Below, one piece after another: positions 7,654 to 18,807 of a DNA stretch of 27,805 nt; within the stretch, counting starts at the first letter, position 1, and each line of letters opens with the position of its first letter. Source of the DNA: JBELMB01 sp042088665 (lineage in GTDB: Bacteria; Pseudomonadota; Alphaproteobacteria; Rhodobacterales; Rhodobacteraceae); NCBI GenBank assembly GCA_042088665.1, contig JBELMB010000057.1, forward strand, positions 1 through 27,805, read 5' to 3'. Made by a program: the position numbers and the translations under genes. The notes under the pieces are model-generated. The model searched no databases. It saw only the letters and a program-made list of their open reading frames with translations, and was not told where the DNA came from.

Positions 7654-8106
7654 ATGGCGAAGAAGCTTGTCGGCTCAATGAAACTGCAGATCCCTGCAGG
7701 CAAGGCAAACCCAAGCCCCCCTGTGGGCCCTGCGCTGGGTCAGCGCGGCATCAACATCATGGAATTCTGCAAGGCGTTCAACGCCAAGACGCAGGAAATG
7801 GAGCCCGGTGCGCCGTGCCCGACCGTGATCACCTATTACCAGGACAAATCCTTCACGATGGAAGTGAAGACGCCGCCCGCGTCTTACTACCTCAAGAAGG
7901 CAGCCGGCCTGAAGCCCGTGGGCAAGCGGAACCGCCCCCGTGGCGCCGAGGCCCCCGGTCGCGAGACCGTGGCCTCCGTGACCGTGGCACAGGTGCGCGA
8001 GATCGCCGAAGCCAAGATGAAGGACCTCTCGGCCAATGACGTCGAGGCGGCAATGCAGATCATCCTTGGCTCCGCCAAGTCGATGGGCATCGAGGTGAAA
8101 GGGTAA
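7654..8106 (+). CDS. rplK: 50S ribosomal protein L11
   Basis: 150 aa. L11 binds 23S rRNA at the GTPase-associated centre and forms the base of the factor-binding stalk. The N-terminal domain has the signature MKLQIPAGKANPSPPVGPAL (residues 9-28) and GQRGINIMEFCKAFN. The C-terminal rRNA-binding domain follows (VREIAEAKMKDLSANDVEAA). A basic loop, GKRNRPRGAEAPGRE, between them is longer than in E. coli; I recall it as usual for Rhodobacteraceae. AGGAGA precedes the ATG. It is followed after only 4 nt by rplA, so the two are one operon. Confidence 0.98.
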   Translation: MAKKLVGSMKLQIPAGKANPSPPVGPALGQRGINIMEFCKAFNAKTQEMEPGAPCPTVITYYQDKSFTMEVKTPPASYYLKKAAGLKPVGKRNRPRGAEAPGRETVASVTVAQVREIAEAKMKDLSANDVEAAMQIILGSAKSMGIEVKG

Positions 8107-8110
8107 GATC

Positions 8111-8809
8111 ATGACAAAGCTCGGAAAACGCGCCAAGTCGGCCCGCGCGGCCTTTGAAGGCAAGGAAAACTTGACCGTCGAAGACGCGGTGACACTGATC
8201 AAGTCCAACTCCTCGACCAAGTTCGACGAGACGGTTGAAATCGCCATGAACCTCGGCGTTGACCCGCGCCACGCGGACCAGATGGTCCGTGGTGTTGTCG
8301 GTCTGCCGAACGGCACCGGCAAGGTGACCCGCGTTGCGGTGTTTGCCCGCGGCCCGAAGGCAGATGAAGCCAAGGAAGCTGGCGCTGACATCATCGGCGC
8401 AGAGGACCTGATGGAAACCATTCAGGGCGGCACCATCGAGTTCGATCGTTGCATTGCAACGCCGGACATGATGCCGATCGTCGGCCGTCTCGGAAAGATC
8501 CTTGGCCCGCGTAACCTGATGCCGAACCCGAAGGTGGGCACGGTGACCATGGATGTCACACAGGCCGTCAAGGACGCCAAGGGCGGTCAGGTTCAGTTCA
8601 AGGCCGAAAAGGCCGGTGTCGTACACGCAGGTGTGGGCAAGGTATCTTTCGACGAGGCCAAGCTGATCGAGAACATCCGCGCTTTCGTGGCGGCTGTCTC
8701 GGCGGCAAAGCCTGCGGGTGCCAAGGGCACCTACATGAAAAAGATCGCGCTGAGCTCCACCATGGGTCCGGGCGTGACGCTTGACGTTGTGAATGCCACC
8801 GGCAACTGA
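8111..8809 (+). CDS. rplA: 50S ribosomal protein L1
   Basis: 232 aa, the normal length. L1 binds 23S rRNA at the E-site stalk and, in well-studied bacteria, represses translation of its own L11-L1 mRNA. The N-terminal half shows TKFDETVEIAMNLGVDPRHA, and the conserved GRLGKILGPRNLMPNPKVGT is complete. The start is 4 nt after the rplK stop, which implies coupled translation. A terminator follows 24 nt after the stop, so L11-L1 is a two-gene operon, separated from rplJL by two accessory genes. Confidence 0.98.
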   Translation: MTKLGKRAKSARAAFEGKENLTVEDAVTLIKSNSSTKFDETVEIAMNLGVDPRHADQMVRGVVGLPNGTGKVTRVAVFARGPKADEAKEAGADIIGAEDLMETIQGGTIEFDRCIATPDMMPIVGRLGKILGPRNLMPNPKVGTVTMDVTQAVKDAKGGQVQFKAEKAGVVHAGVGKVSFDEAKLIENIRAFVAAVSAAKPAGAKGTYMKKIALSSTMGPGVTLDVVNATGN

Positions 8810-8832
8810 GCCGCTGGCAAATGGATTGAAAG

Positions 8833-8857
8833 AGGCGGGTTTCGGCCCGCCTTTTTT
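8833..8857 (+). terminator. intrinsic terminator after rplA
   Basis: AGGCGGG (8833-8839), loop TTTCGG and CCCGCCT (8846-8852) form a perfect 7-bp stem, followed by five more Ts. Confidence 0.88.
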
Positions 8858-9003
8858 ATGCGTTCGACTTGTGATTGCGCCTTTTCGCGTTTCTGACCCC
8901 GCGCTGCACATCCACCTCTGAAAGACGTGGTTGTGGGGTATGTGGAAAGCGGCTGTTAGGCATTTGCGCGCTATGCTCACGTGAATCGACGTGGAGCCAT
9001 GGT

Positions 9004-9495
9004 ATGTTGCGGATCTTTCTCTCAGTTTTCATTTTTCTCTTTGCAAGCCTGACCTGGGCCCTTGAGCCTCCCAAAGGGCATCCGATCCTCGTGATTTCTG
9101 GGAATGTTCTGGTACTGAACAGCGAGGTTCACGCCACCTTCGACCGAGAGATGCTCGAGGCGCTGGATTGGCGCGAGGTGGAAAGCTACACGGAGTTCAG
9201 TGATGGGCTTCAATCCTTTGCCGGGCCGACGCTGGCCTCGGTGCTGGACGCGATTGGCGTCTCCGAGGGCACGCTGCACGCGCGTGCGCTGGACGACTAC
9301 ATCATCCAGATCCCAGTGACCGATGCAGAGGCGTTTGGCGTCATTCTGGCCCTCGATAGAAACGGCAAGCCGATGAGGGTGCGTGACAAGGGGCCGCTTT
9401 GGGTGATCTACCCCGCCAGCGATCCGTCCGAACTGAACGAATTGCACAGCTCGCGCATGATCTGGCAACTCAAGAGCATCGAAGTCGGGCCCTGA
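9004..9495 (+). CDS. periplasmic protein with a molybdopterin-oxidoreductase-like fold, no cysteine
   Basis: 163 aa. A signal peptide is visible (MLRIFLSVFIFLFASLTWAL, residues 1-20). The rest resembles small relatives of the sulfite-oxidase molybdopterin domain: ILVISGNVLV, FAGPTLASVLDAIGV, then IPVTDAEAFGVILALDRNGK and GPLWVIYPASDP, ending with MIWQLKSIEV. The protein contains no cysteine at all, so it cannot supply the Cys ligand of the metal in sulfite oxidase. A binding or sensing role is more likely than catalysis. ATG 9004 is chosen because GGAG lies 7 nt upstream and it places the signal peptide at the N-terminus. A hybrid sensor kinase starts 8 nt after its stop, so the two probably work together. 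Confidence 0.75.
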   Translation: MLRIFLSVFIFLFASLTWALEPPKGHPILVISGNVLVLNSEVHATFDREMLEALDWREVESYTEFSDGLQSFAGPTLASVLDAIGVSEGTLHARALDDYIIQIPVTDAEAFGVILALDRNGKPMRVRDKGPLWVIYPASDPSELNELHSSRMIWQLKSIEVGP

Positions 9496-9503
9496 CCACC
9501 CCA

Positions 9504-11279
9504 ATGCGCCGCCTGAGGGAACATGCTCGCGCTGTGCGCGCCACAACGGCCGTTCTCGCAGCGGTGGTTCTGGCTGCTTTGCTCTACATGACGGAGCAGA
9601 GCCGTTCTCAGACCCAGGCGCATGCCATTCAGCAGGTGAACGCAACGCTTTGGTCGATTAGTGAACTGAATTTTGAAAGCCAGCGGCTGATCACCTCGAT
9701 CAACGATCACCTCTCCGGGGCGGGCAGTTTGCAGAACATGCAGCTTCGATTCGAAGTGTTGTGGAGCCGCGTCGACGTCGTGCGTGTCGAGCGGTTTGAA
9801 CGGGACACTGGCTTTCATGATCTGGTCGATGATTTTGATGCGTTTCGCCGCGAGTCGGAGGGCATGATTTATGCCGAACCTTTGCCTGACCCGGATGCTC
9901 TCAAACAGGTTGCTGCCGACGCGGATGCCCTGACCATTCGGTCGCGTCAGCTTTGGTCCCAAAACTTCGGCACCCAGAACCCGGCAAGCCGTTTGTTTAC
10001 AAAGTTCGCGAACGATGGGTCGGAATCTTACCTGAAAGCGGCGGCGTTTTTCCTGATCGGCTTCCTCATGGTTTATGTGCTTGCCGAAGTGCACCTTGCC
10101 GCGCGGGCTCAGCGACGGGAAAAGGCTGCCCGGCTCGAAGCCGCGCGCGCCAATCAGGCCAAGACCCGTTTCCTGGCCAATGTCAGTCATGAGATCCGCA
10201 CGCCGCTCAACGGCATTCTGGGCATGGCAAGTGAACTGTCGGAAACGCAGTTAAGCAAGGATCAGACCCAGTGCTTGAACGTCATCCGCCAATCAGGCCT
10301 CGTATTGTTGAGCACGATCAACGACGTGTTGGACCTGTCGCGCGTTGAGGCGGGACAGGTACAGCTTGAGGACCAACCCTTTGTACTGAAATCGGCGCTG
10401 GAGGCCTCCGTCGCGCTCTACGCGCCAAAGGCGCGGCAAAAGGGTTTGTCACTGAACCTGGATATCGCTCCGGATGTGCCCGCCGGCGTGATGGGGGACG
10501 AGATGCGCCTGCGTCAGATCCTGCACAACCTGATTGCCAATGCGGTCAAGTTCACTGAGCAAGGTCATGTCACGGTCCGGGCACGCAAGGTGCCGGAGGG
10601 GGATTGGCTGCTGATTTCGGTGGAGGACACCGGCCCGGGGATCGCCAGGGAGGCGCAAGACAAGGTCTTCAGACCGTTCGGACAAGCGGATTCCAGCATC
10701 ACGCGGCGCCATGGCGGCACCGGGCTTGGGCTAAGCATCTCCCGCCAATTGTGCGGGGCGATGGGCGGCAGGCTCACATTGGACAGCCACTTGGGCAAAG
10801 GCTCGACCTTTTACTGTCAGATGCCTTTGCGGGAGGCGGAAATGCCCAGGCAGACGGTTGGGCCAGAGGTCGTTGGGGCCGGGCTGCAATTGCCCGGCAA
10901 GCGCATTCTGATCGTCGATGACAATGCAACCAACCGTTTGATCTTGCGTCGTTTCCTGAAGAACACAGGCGCGGAGTTATTCGAGGCAAACAGCGGTGAG
11001 GAAGCGCTGACACTGCAAAGGAGAGACACATGCGAAATCGTCCTGATGGATGTGCAGATGCCGGTCATGGATGGGGTGACCGCGACCCGTGAAATTCGCA
11101 CATACGAAGCAGACAGGGGTTGGCCCCCCAGTTTTGTCGTCGGTGTCACCGCCAATGCTTTGTCACACCAGGTCGAAAGCTATATCGCCAGCGGCATGGA
11201 CACGGTTCTGGCCAAACCGGTGTCCAAGGCCACGCTGTTTGAAACCCTCGAAAGGTTTGCGAGGAGGTCAGCCGCGTGA
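9504..11279 (+). CDS. membrane hybrid sensor histidine kinase with receiver domain
   Basis: 591 aa. There are two membrane helices (about 13-29 and 179-196) flanking a periplasmic sensor region of about 150 residues with no recognised fold. Then come a coiled linker, a HisKA domain with NVSHEIRTPLNG (His229), an ATPase domain (N box with Asn342/Asn346, DTGPGI at 375-380, GGTGLGLSIS at 404-413) and a C-terminal receiver (Asp472/Asp473, phosphoacceptor Asp516 in LMDVQMPVMDG, Thr549, Lys571). All catalytic residues are present. There is no Hpt domain, so phosphate must pass to a separate protein. ATG 9504 is 8 nt after the stop of the periplasmic protein, with no clear ribosome-binding site, suggesting translational coupling. 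The simplest model is that the periplasmic protein modulates the kinase. No target gene is seen in the window. Confidence 0.9.
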   Translation: MRRLREHARAVRATTAVLAAVVLAALLYMTEQSRSQTQAHAIQQVNATLWSISELNFESQRLITSINDHLSGAGSLQNMQLRFEVLWSRVDVVRVERFERDTGFHDLVDDFDAFRRESEGMIYAEPLPDPDALKQVAADADALTIRSRQLWSQNFGTQNPASRLFTKFANDGSESYLKAAAFFLIGFLMVYVLAEVHLAARAQRREKAARLEAARANQAKTRFLANVSHEIRTPLNGILGMASELSETQLSKDQTQCLNVIRQSGLVLLSTINDVLDLSRVEAGQVQLEDQPFVLKSALEASVALYAPKARQKGLSLNLDIAPDVPAGVMGDEMRLRQILHNLIANAVKFTEQGHVTVRARKVPEGDWLLISVEDTGPGIAREAQDKVFRPFGQADSSITRRHGGTGLGLSISRQLCGAMGGRLTLDSHLGKGSTFYCQMPLREAEMPRQTVGPEVVGAGLQLPGKRILIVDDNATNRLILRRFLKNTGAELFEANSGEEALTLQRRDTCEIVLMDVQMPVMDGVTATREIRTYEADRGWPPSFVVGVTANALSHQVESYIASGMDTVLAKPVSKATLFETLERFARRSAA

Positions 11280-11479
11280 CATGCCGCCCCTTGCCATCCG
11301 TGATCGAGGCAAGGTTAGGGCAGGGATCGAGAGCAAGCACACTTGGCAGTTGGCGCGAAACGGTCTATGCGACAGGCCTGCGTGCCATCAGCGATTCGTT
11401 GTCTGGTGCGTGTCGTCCGAGACGGTGGGTGGGCATCAGCCCGTAATTCCTGCCTGAGACGGGAAGAGACATCTTTTTC
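11280..11479 (+). promoter_or_regulatory. rplJL promoter region
   Basis: There is no gene in this gap. A candidate promoter is TTGGCA (11343-11348), 17 bp, TATGCG (11366-11371), directed toward rplJ. If used, it would give a leader of about 240 nt that includes the folded region from 11480 onward. Confidence 0.4.
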
Positions 11480-11610
11480 GGATCGGGCGTTGCCCGTGAT
11501 CCTGATGCGTCGACCCTATCGGACTATTCGTGTGCTGCATCCCGCGGCAGACGTAAAAGCCGGAGGGTCCGCCCTCCATGACCTGGAGCGCAAGCTCCGA
11601 CAACTGGAGT
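11480..11610 (+). ncRNA. putative L10 leader (autoregulatory 5' UTR of rplJL)
   Basis: Three hairpins precede the rplJ start: GGATC-GGGC/GCCC-GATCC with a 2-nt bulge (11480-11502), GGAGGG-TCCG-CCCTCC (11562-11577) and GGAGC-GCAA-GCTCC (11585-11598). In E. coli and many other bacteria, L10-L12 binds a structured leader upstream of rplJ and represses translation. The location and folding fit that element. I have not verified the specific L10 kink-turn motif, so the call is partly positional. Confidence 0.45.
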
Positions 11611-11616
11611 AAACCT

Positions 11617-12135
11617 GTGGATAGAGCCCAGAAAGAGAAAGTGGTCGAGGAACTCGGCCAGATCTTCGAAAGCTCTGGCGTCGTAGTGGTTGCCCGCTAC
11701 GAGGGTCTCACGGTTGCCGACATGACGGACCTTCGCGGGCGCGCCCGCAATGGCGAAGCTACGGTCCGTGTCGCCAAGAACAGGCTCGCCAAGATTGCCG
11801 TCAAGGGCACCCCCGCAGAGGGGATTGCCGACTACCTCGATGGCATGACTGTGCTCACCTTCTCCGAAGACCCCGTGGCAGCTGCCAAGGTGGTCGAGGA
11901 CTTTGCCAAGGACAACAAGAAGTTCGAGATCCTTGGCGGGGCTATGGGTGGCACGACCCTGGACCGGGCTGGTGTGGATGCAGTGTCGAAAATGCCGTCG
12001 CGCGAGGAGCTTATTGCCTCCATCGTCGGCTGCATCGGCGCACCCGCATCGAACATCGCCGGGGCCATTGGCGCACCTGCTTCGAACATCGCCTCCATCC
12101 TGTCGACCATCGAGGAAAAACAGGAAGCGGCGTAA
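11617..12135 (+). CDS. rplJ: 50S ribosomal protein L10
   Basis: 172 aa. L10 anchors L7/L12 dimers to the ribosome and is the translational repressor of its own operon. The family core is clear: MDRAQKEKVVEELGQIF at the N-terminus, VVVARYEGLTVADMTDLR, and KNRLAKIAVKGT. The long C-terminal helix that docks L12 includes two similar segments, IGAPASNIAGAIGAPASNIA. The GTG at 11617 is preferred because GGAG lies 7 nt upstream. An in-frame ATG at 11578 would add 13 atypical residues and lies inside the leader hairpins. rplL follows after 75 nt. Confidence 0.97.
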   Translation: MDRAQKEKVVEELGQIFESSGVVVVARYEGLTVADMTDLRGRARNGEATVRVAKNRLAKIAVKGTPAEGIADYLDGMTVLTFSEDPVAAAKVVEDFAKDNKKFEILGGAMGGTTLDRAGVDAVSKMPSREELIASIVGCIGAPASNIAGAIGAPASNIASILSTIEEKQEAA

Positions 12136-12155
12136 GGCATCCTTCACGACCCAAA

Positions 12156-12171
12156 GGGGGCAAATGCCCCC
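12156..12171 (+). other. hairpin in the rplJ-rplL spacer
   Basis: GGGGGC-AAAT-GCCCCC is a perfect 6-bp stem with no U-tract. It probably affects mRNA processing or stability, or shields the rplL ribosome-binding site, rather than ending transcription. Confidence 0.5.
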
Positions 12172-12210
12172 GACGTTGGAACACACACAACATACGGAAA
12201 GAGTCTCAAA

Positions 12211-12591
12211 ATGGCAGATCTCAAAGCACTTGCTGAGCAAATCGTGGGCCTGACCCTGCTGGAAGCTCAGGAACTGAAAACCATCCTCAAGGACGAGTAC
12301 GGCATCGAGCCCGCCGCTGGCGGCGCAGTGATGATGGCAGGTCCTGCAGGCGGCGACGCAGCCCCGGCCGAAGAGGAAAAGACCGAGTTTGACGTGATCC
12401 TGAAGGCCGCTGGCCCGAAGAAGATCAACGTCATCAAGGAAGTCCGCGCTATCACCGGCCTGGGCCTGAAAGAAGCCAAGGAACTGGTCGAAGCTGGCGG
12501 CAAGCCCGTCAAGGAAGCCGTTTCCAAGGACGAAGCCGAAGAGCTCAAGAAAAAGCTCGAAGAAGCTGGTGCGGAAGTCGAACTCAAGTAA
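12211..12591 (+). CDS. rplL: 50S ribosomal protein L7/L12
   Basis: 126 aa. L7/L12 forms the multi-copy mobile stalk that recruits and stimulates EF-Tu, EF-G and other GTPases. It has the N-terminal dimerisation helix (ALAEQIVGLTLLEAQELKTI), an Ala/Gly-rich hinge at about 33-52, and the C-terminal factor-binding domain with KTEFDVILKAAGPKKINVIK and ITGLGLKEAKELVE. GGAAAGAG precedes the ATG. A terminator follows 20 nt after the stop and closes the rplJL unit, so rpoBC must have at least some transcription of its own or rely on read-through. Confidence 0.98.
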   Translation: MADLKALAEQIVGLTLLEAQELKTILKDEYGIEPAAGGAVMMAGPAGGDAAPAEEEKTEFDVILKAAGPKKINVIKEVRAITGLGLKEAKELVEAGGKPVKEAVSKDEAEELKKKLEEAGAEVELK

Positions 12592-12611
12592 TTGGGTCGA
12601 TCCTGCGATAC

Positions 12612-12641
12612 AAAGGGCGTTCCGGTTGGAGCGCCCTTTTT
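12612..12641 (+). terminator. intrinsic terminator after rplL
   Basis: GGGCGTTCC (12615-12623), loop GGTT, and GGAGCGCCC (12628-12636) form a 9-bp stem with one G-U pair, flanked by AAA and TTTTT. Confidence 0.88.
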
Positions 12642-12728
12642 CGTGCCTGCCTCATGGCGGATGATTTGTGCGGGACAATGGGCACAAGCGTTCCCCAAGA
12701 CCGTAAAACTTGCAGTGAATTGAATCTA

Positions 12729-12742
12729 TTTTGGGGCCAAAA
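12729..12742. promoter_or_regulatory. palindrome upstream of the Hint-domain gene
   Basis: TTTTGG-GG-CCAAAA is a perfect 6-bp inverted repeat in an AT-rich patch, about 100 nt before the Hint-domain gene. It could be an operator. No convincing promoter pair could be fixed around it. Confidence 0.35.
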
Positions 12743-12843
12743 GACCCTGTAGATAAACCCGTTTTTCGAAGCCTCCCGTTATCCTTGTGATCCCTCACGT
12801 CCCGCTGCTGTGAGGAGATCAGCGTCACTTCAACGGATGGCTC

Positions 12844-13788
12844 ATGGTAACCTCCTTCAAAGTTGTTTCCCTCGGGAAACTCGCGGATATGGACACGAGG
12901 GAAGGCGACTACACTGCCGAAAATGCCAACGCCCTGACCGGCAGTTCGTTTGGCGGCGGTGACGACGGTCTTCTGGATCGGTTCGTGAAGTTCTCGCCGG
13001 GGTCAAAAGGGGCGGAGGGCGGCAGAAGCGGCGCCTATGATCAGAACGCCAAGGCAAATGACACGTTCCGCATAGACGGAGGGGCGGACCAGTCGTTTGA
13101 TTCCGTGGCGGTCTACGAGGCGACGATCACCTATTTTGACGGATCGACGGCCACCATATCGGCGGTCGTGTTTCAGGACACCAGTGGCAACACCTACTGG
13201 GCGCCGGAAATGAGCGAGAATGCTGATCAGGCTGCCATGGAAGCCGGTCCGATCAAGGCGCTTTCCCTCGACAAGCTTTTGGTGTCGCGCGCTGCGGGCC
13301 TGGGCGCTGAGCGGGCCGATTGCGACAATGCCGTCTGCTATGTGGCGGGCAGCCGTGTGTTGACCGGGGCAGGCCCCAGACCTGTGCAGGACTTGCAGCC
13401 CGGCGATCTTGTGCACACCCGTGACCGCGGTTTGATGCCCGTGCGTTGGGTGGGGCGGCGCAGCCTTTCGGTGACACCCGCCCTGGCCCCGATCCGCATC
13501 GGGCCAAGCGCGCTGGGTCCCGGCATGCCGACCCGGGCGCTTTGCGTGTCGCCGCAGCACCGCATTCTGTTGCGATCCGAAGTGGCGCGGCGGCTTTGTG
13601 GGACGCCAGAGGTGCTGGTGGCGGCCAAAAAACTGTTGGCTTTGCCGGGGATCGACCAGCTGAACACTCTGGACGAAGTGACCTACGTTCATTTCATGCT
13701 CGACAGCCACGAGTTGGTTTTTGTCGAAGGCGCCCTGTCTGAATCGCTGTTTCTGGGCCCGCAGGCGCGGCACTCACTGGGCGCGTAG
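12844..13788 (+). CDS. Hint-domain protein (Hedgehog/intein-like autoprocessing fold)
   Basis: 314 aa. Residues about 1-150 form an acidic, Gly/Asp-rich region with a beta-rich stretch (DSVAVYEATITYFDGSTATI) and no recognised family. From Cys165 a Hint domain follows: VCYVAGSRVLT, RPVQDLQPGDLVHTRDRG (179-196), PVRWVGRRSL, then CVSPQHRIL (234-242) and FMLDSHELVFVEGALSES (284-301). In this family the N-terminal cysteine can attack the preceding peptide bond, and in Roseobacter genomes such domains often end secreted or surface proteins. The usual CF.PGT start reads CYVAGS here. There is no signal peptide. The ATG at 12844 has no close ribosome-binding site; GAGGAG is about 26 nt upstream. It sits between rplL and rpoB. 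The substrate and function are unknown. Confidence 0.82.
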   Translation: MVTSFKVVSLGKLADMDTREGDYTAENANALTGSSFGGGDDGLLDRFVKFSPGSKGAEGGRSGAYDQNAKANDTFRIDGGADQSFDSVAVYEATITYFDGSTATISAVVFQDTSGNTYWAPEMSENADQAAMEAGPIKALSLDKLLVSRAAGLGAERADCDNAVCYVAGSRVLTGAGPRPVQDLQPGDLVHTRDRGLMPVRWVGRRSLSVTPALAPIRIGPSALGPGMPTRALCVSPQHRILLRSEVARRLCGTPEVLVAAKKLLALPGIDQLNTLDEVTYVHFMLDSHELVFVEGALSESLFLGPQARHSLGA

Positions 13789-13905
13789 GCGCTTCTGGAG
13801 ATCCAGCTGATCTTTCCCGGCCTGTTGACTCAACCGAGCCACACAACCCAGACCATCCCCGCGCCCCCATTGCAGAAACGCATCGTCGGGCGCATTGCGC
13901 GTCAT
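13774..13905 (-). CDS. possible small convergent ORF, unrecognised
   Basis: This minus-strand frame encodes 43 aa from ATG 13905 (starting MTRNAPDDAFLQWGRGDG), with AAAGG 10 nt upstream. It overlaps the last 15 bases of the Hint gene. The same frame is open for about 27 more codons upstream with protein-like composition but no ATG, GTG or TTG. It could be a small gene, the tail of a decayed gene, or chance in GC-rich DNA. Confidence 0.25.
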   Translation of the reverse strand: MTRNAPDDAFLQWGRGDGLGCVARLSQQAGKDQLDLQKRLRAQ

Positions 13906-14128
13906 CGAAAACTGGCCTTTGAGATGTAGATTTTCGCGCAGGATGTCCCGACATCCCTGTGGTGATGGCGGCTGGGCCGCGTCGCTTCGTCACCGCATTA
14001 ACCTTCGGCGTATCCAAACTTGACCTGAGGACGAGTTTTTGTCATCCTCGATCGCGTGTGGATCAGGGCAAATCTCCCCCGGGGGGACTTGCCAATGCGC
14101 GCTTCACCGCATATCCGGAAGGCTCGGC

Positions 14129-14156
14129 CGGGTTCGATTGATTCGAACCCGTTTTT
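14129..14156 (+). terminator. intrinsic terminator in the rpoB upstream region
   Basis: CGGGTTCGA (14129-14137), loop TTGAT, and TCGAACCCG (14143-14151) form a perfect 9-bp stem followed by TTTTT. It lies 340 nt past the Hint gene and 265 nt before rpoB. It may end Hint-gene transcription or attenuate read-through into rpoBC. Confidence 0.75.
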
Positions 14157-14242
14157 GAGCCGTTTCGGCAGGAGGGCGCGCGACCATTGTAAAACTGACA
14201 CATGCCCCTCATATCAACGAACTTCGTCAACAGACGCCCATG

Positions 14243-14283
14243 CCTTGGCAAGCCCCTTTTTCGCAAGGGGCTTTCCCAGGCAG
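14243..14283 (+). promoter_or_regulatory. long hairpin in the rpoB leader, possible processing site
   Basis: AAGCCCCTT (14250-14258), a 6-nt loop and AAGGGGCTT (14265-14273) form a perfect 9-bp stem. The GCC-T-TGG / CCA-GGC flanks extend it below a small internal loop. It has no U-tract after it. In E. coli the rplL-rpoB gap holds an attenuator and an RNase III processing hairpin. This structure is in the right place for the latter, but that is an inference. The rest of 13906-14420 contains no gene I can support. Confidence 0.45.
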
Positions 14284-14420
14284 GACATCAAGATCGAGTG
14301 GGCCGCGGTGGGACGCGGGCCGAGAATGGATCTTTTGTCTGCCGTCACTGACAAACCTGTGCGCTGTGGCCCCGGCAGCGCGCGGTAGGGCAGAGAAAAA
14401 ATCGAAAGGGTCCTCCCCTC

Positions 14421-18557
<4,137 letters not shown>

Positions 18558-18599
18558 GTTTGACACTCGATCGGCCCTATGTAGCGAAAAGACTTGCCA

Positions 18600-18782
18600 A
18601 TGCTGTTCCCATTCGTTTTGTTAATCGCTTTTGTGCTGTCGGTGGGTATCGTCAGCACAATAGCCGGTTGGCGAGACTTTCGGGTGCACAGAAGGCGCTT
18701 CTCTCTACTTATGTCGGTGGTCTTCGCCGTACTCTCTTTAGCAGCCCTCTCTGGGTTATTGAGCGTGATAGATCTCTGGTGA
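18600..18782 (+). CDS. 60-aa two-helix membrane protein between rpoB and rpoC, unrecognised
   Basis: The frame begins MLFPFVLLIAFVLSVGIVST, a hydrophobic helix (about 2-23). A strongly basic loop follows (GWRDFRVHRRRF, 25-36), then a second hydrophobic helix (about 37-58, LLMSVVFAVLSLAALSGLL), ending in Trp60. The pattern is a hairpin with the basic loop in the cytoplasm. Counted GC is 93 of 183 (51%), well below the neighbouring genes, and codons such as TTA, ATA, AGA, AGG and CTA are used, which are rare around it. No strong ribosome-binding site is visible; a TTG two codons upstream is an alternative start. It lies inside the rpoB-rpoC transcript, so it would be expressed with RNA polymerase. 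I recognise no family. A chance ORF cannot be excluded. Confidence 0.5.
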   Translation: MLFPFVLLIAFVLSVGIVSTIAGWRDFRVHRRRFSLLMSVVFAVLSLAALSGLLSVIDLW

Positions 18783-18807
18783 TCTCCGCTCTGAAAGGAG
18801 CCTGAAA

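Noticed and set aside
11578..11616. ATG 11578 as the rplJ start
   Set aside because: It adds 13 atypical residues and lies in the leader hairpins; GTG 11617 has a well-spaced GGAG and gives the normal L10 N-terminus.
14129..14151. GGTTCGA sequence resembling a tRNA T-arm
   Set aside because: No acceptor stem, D-arm or anticodon arm is nearby; a perfect stem followed by TTTTT is better explained as a terminator.
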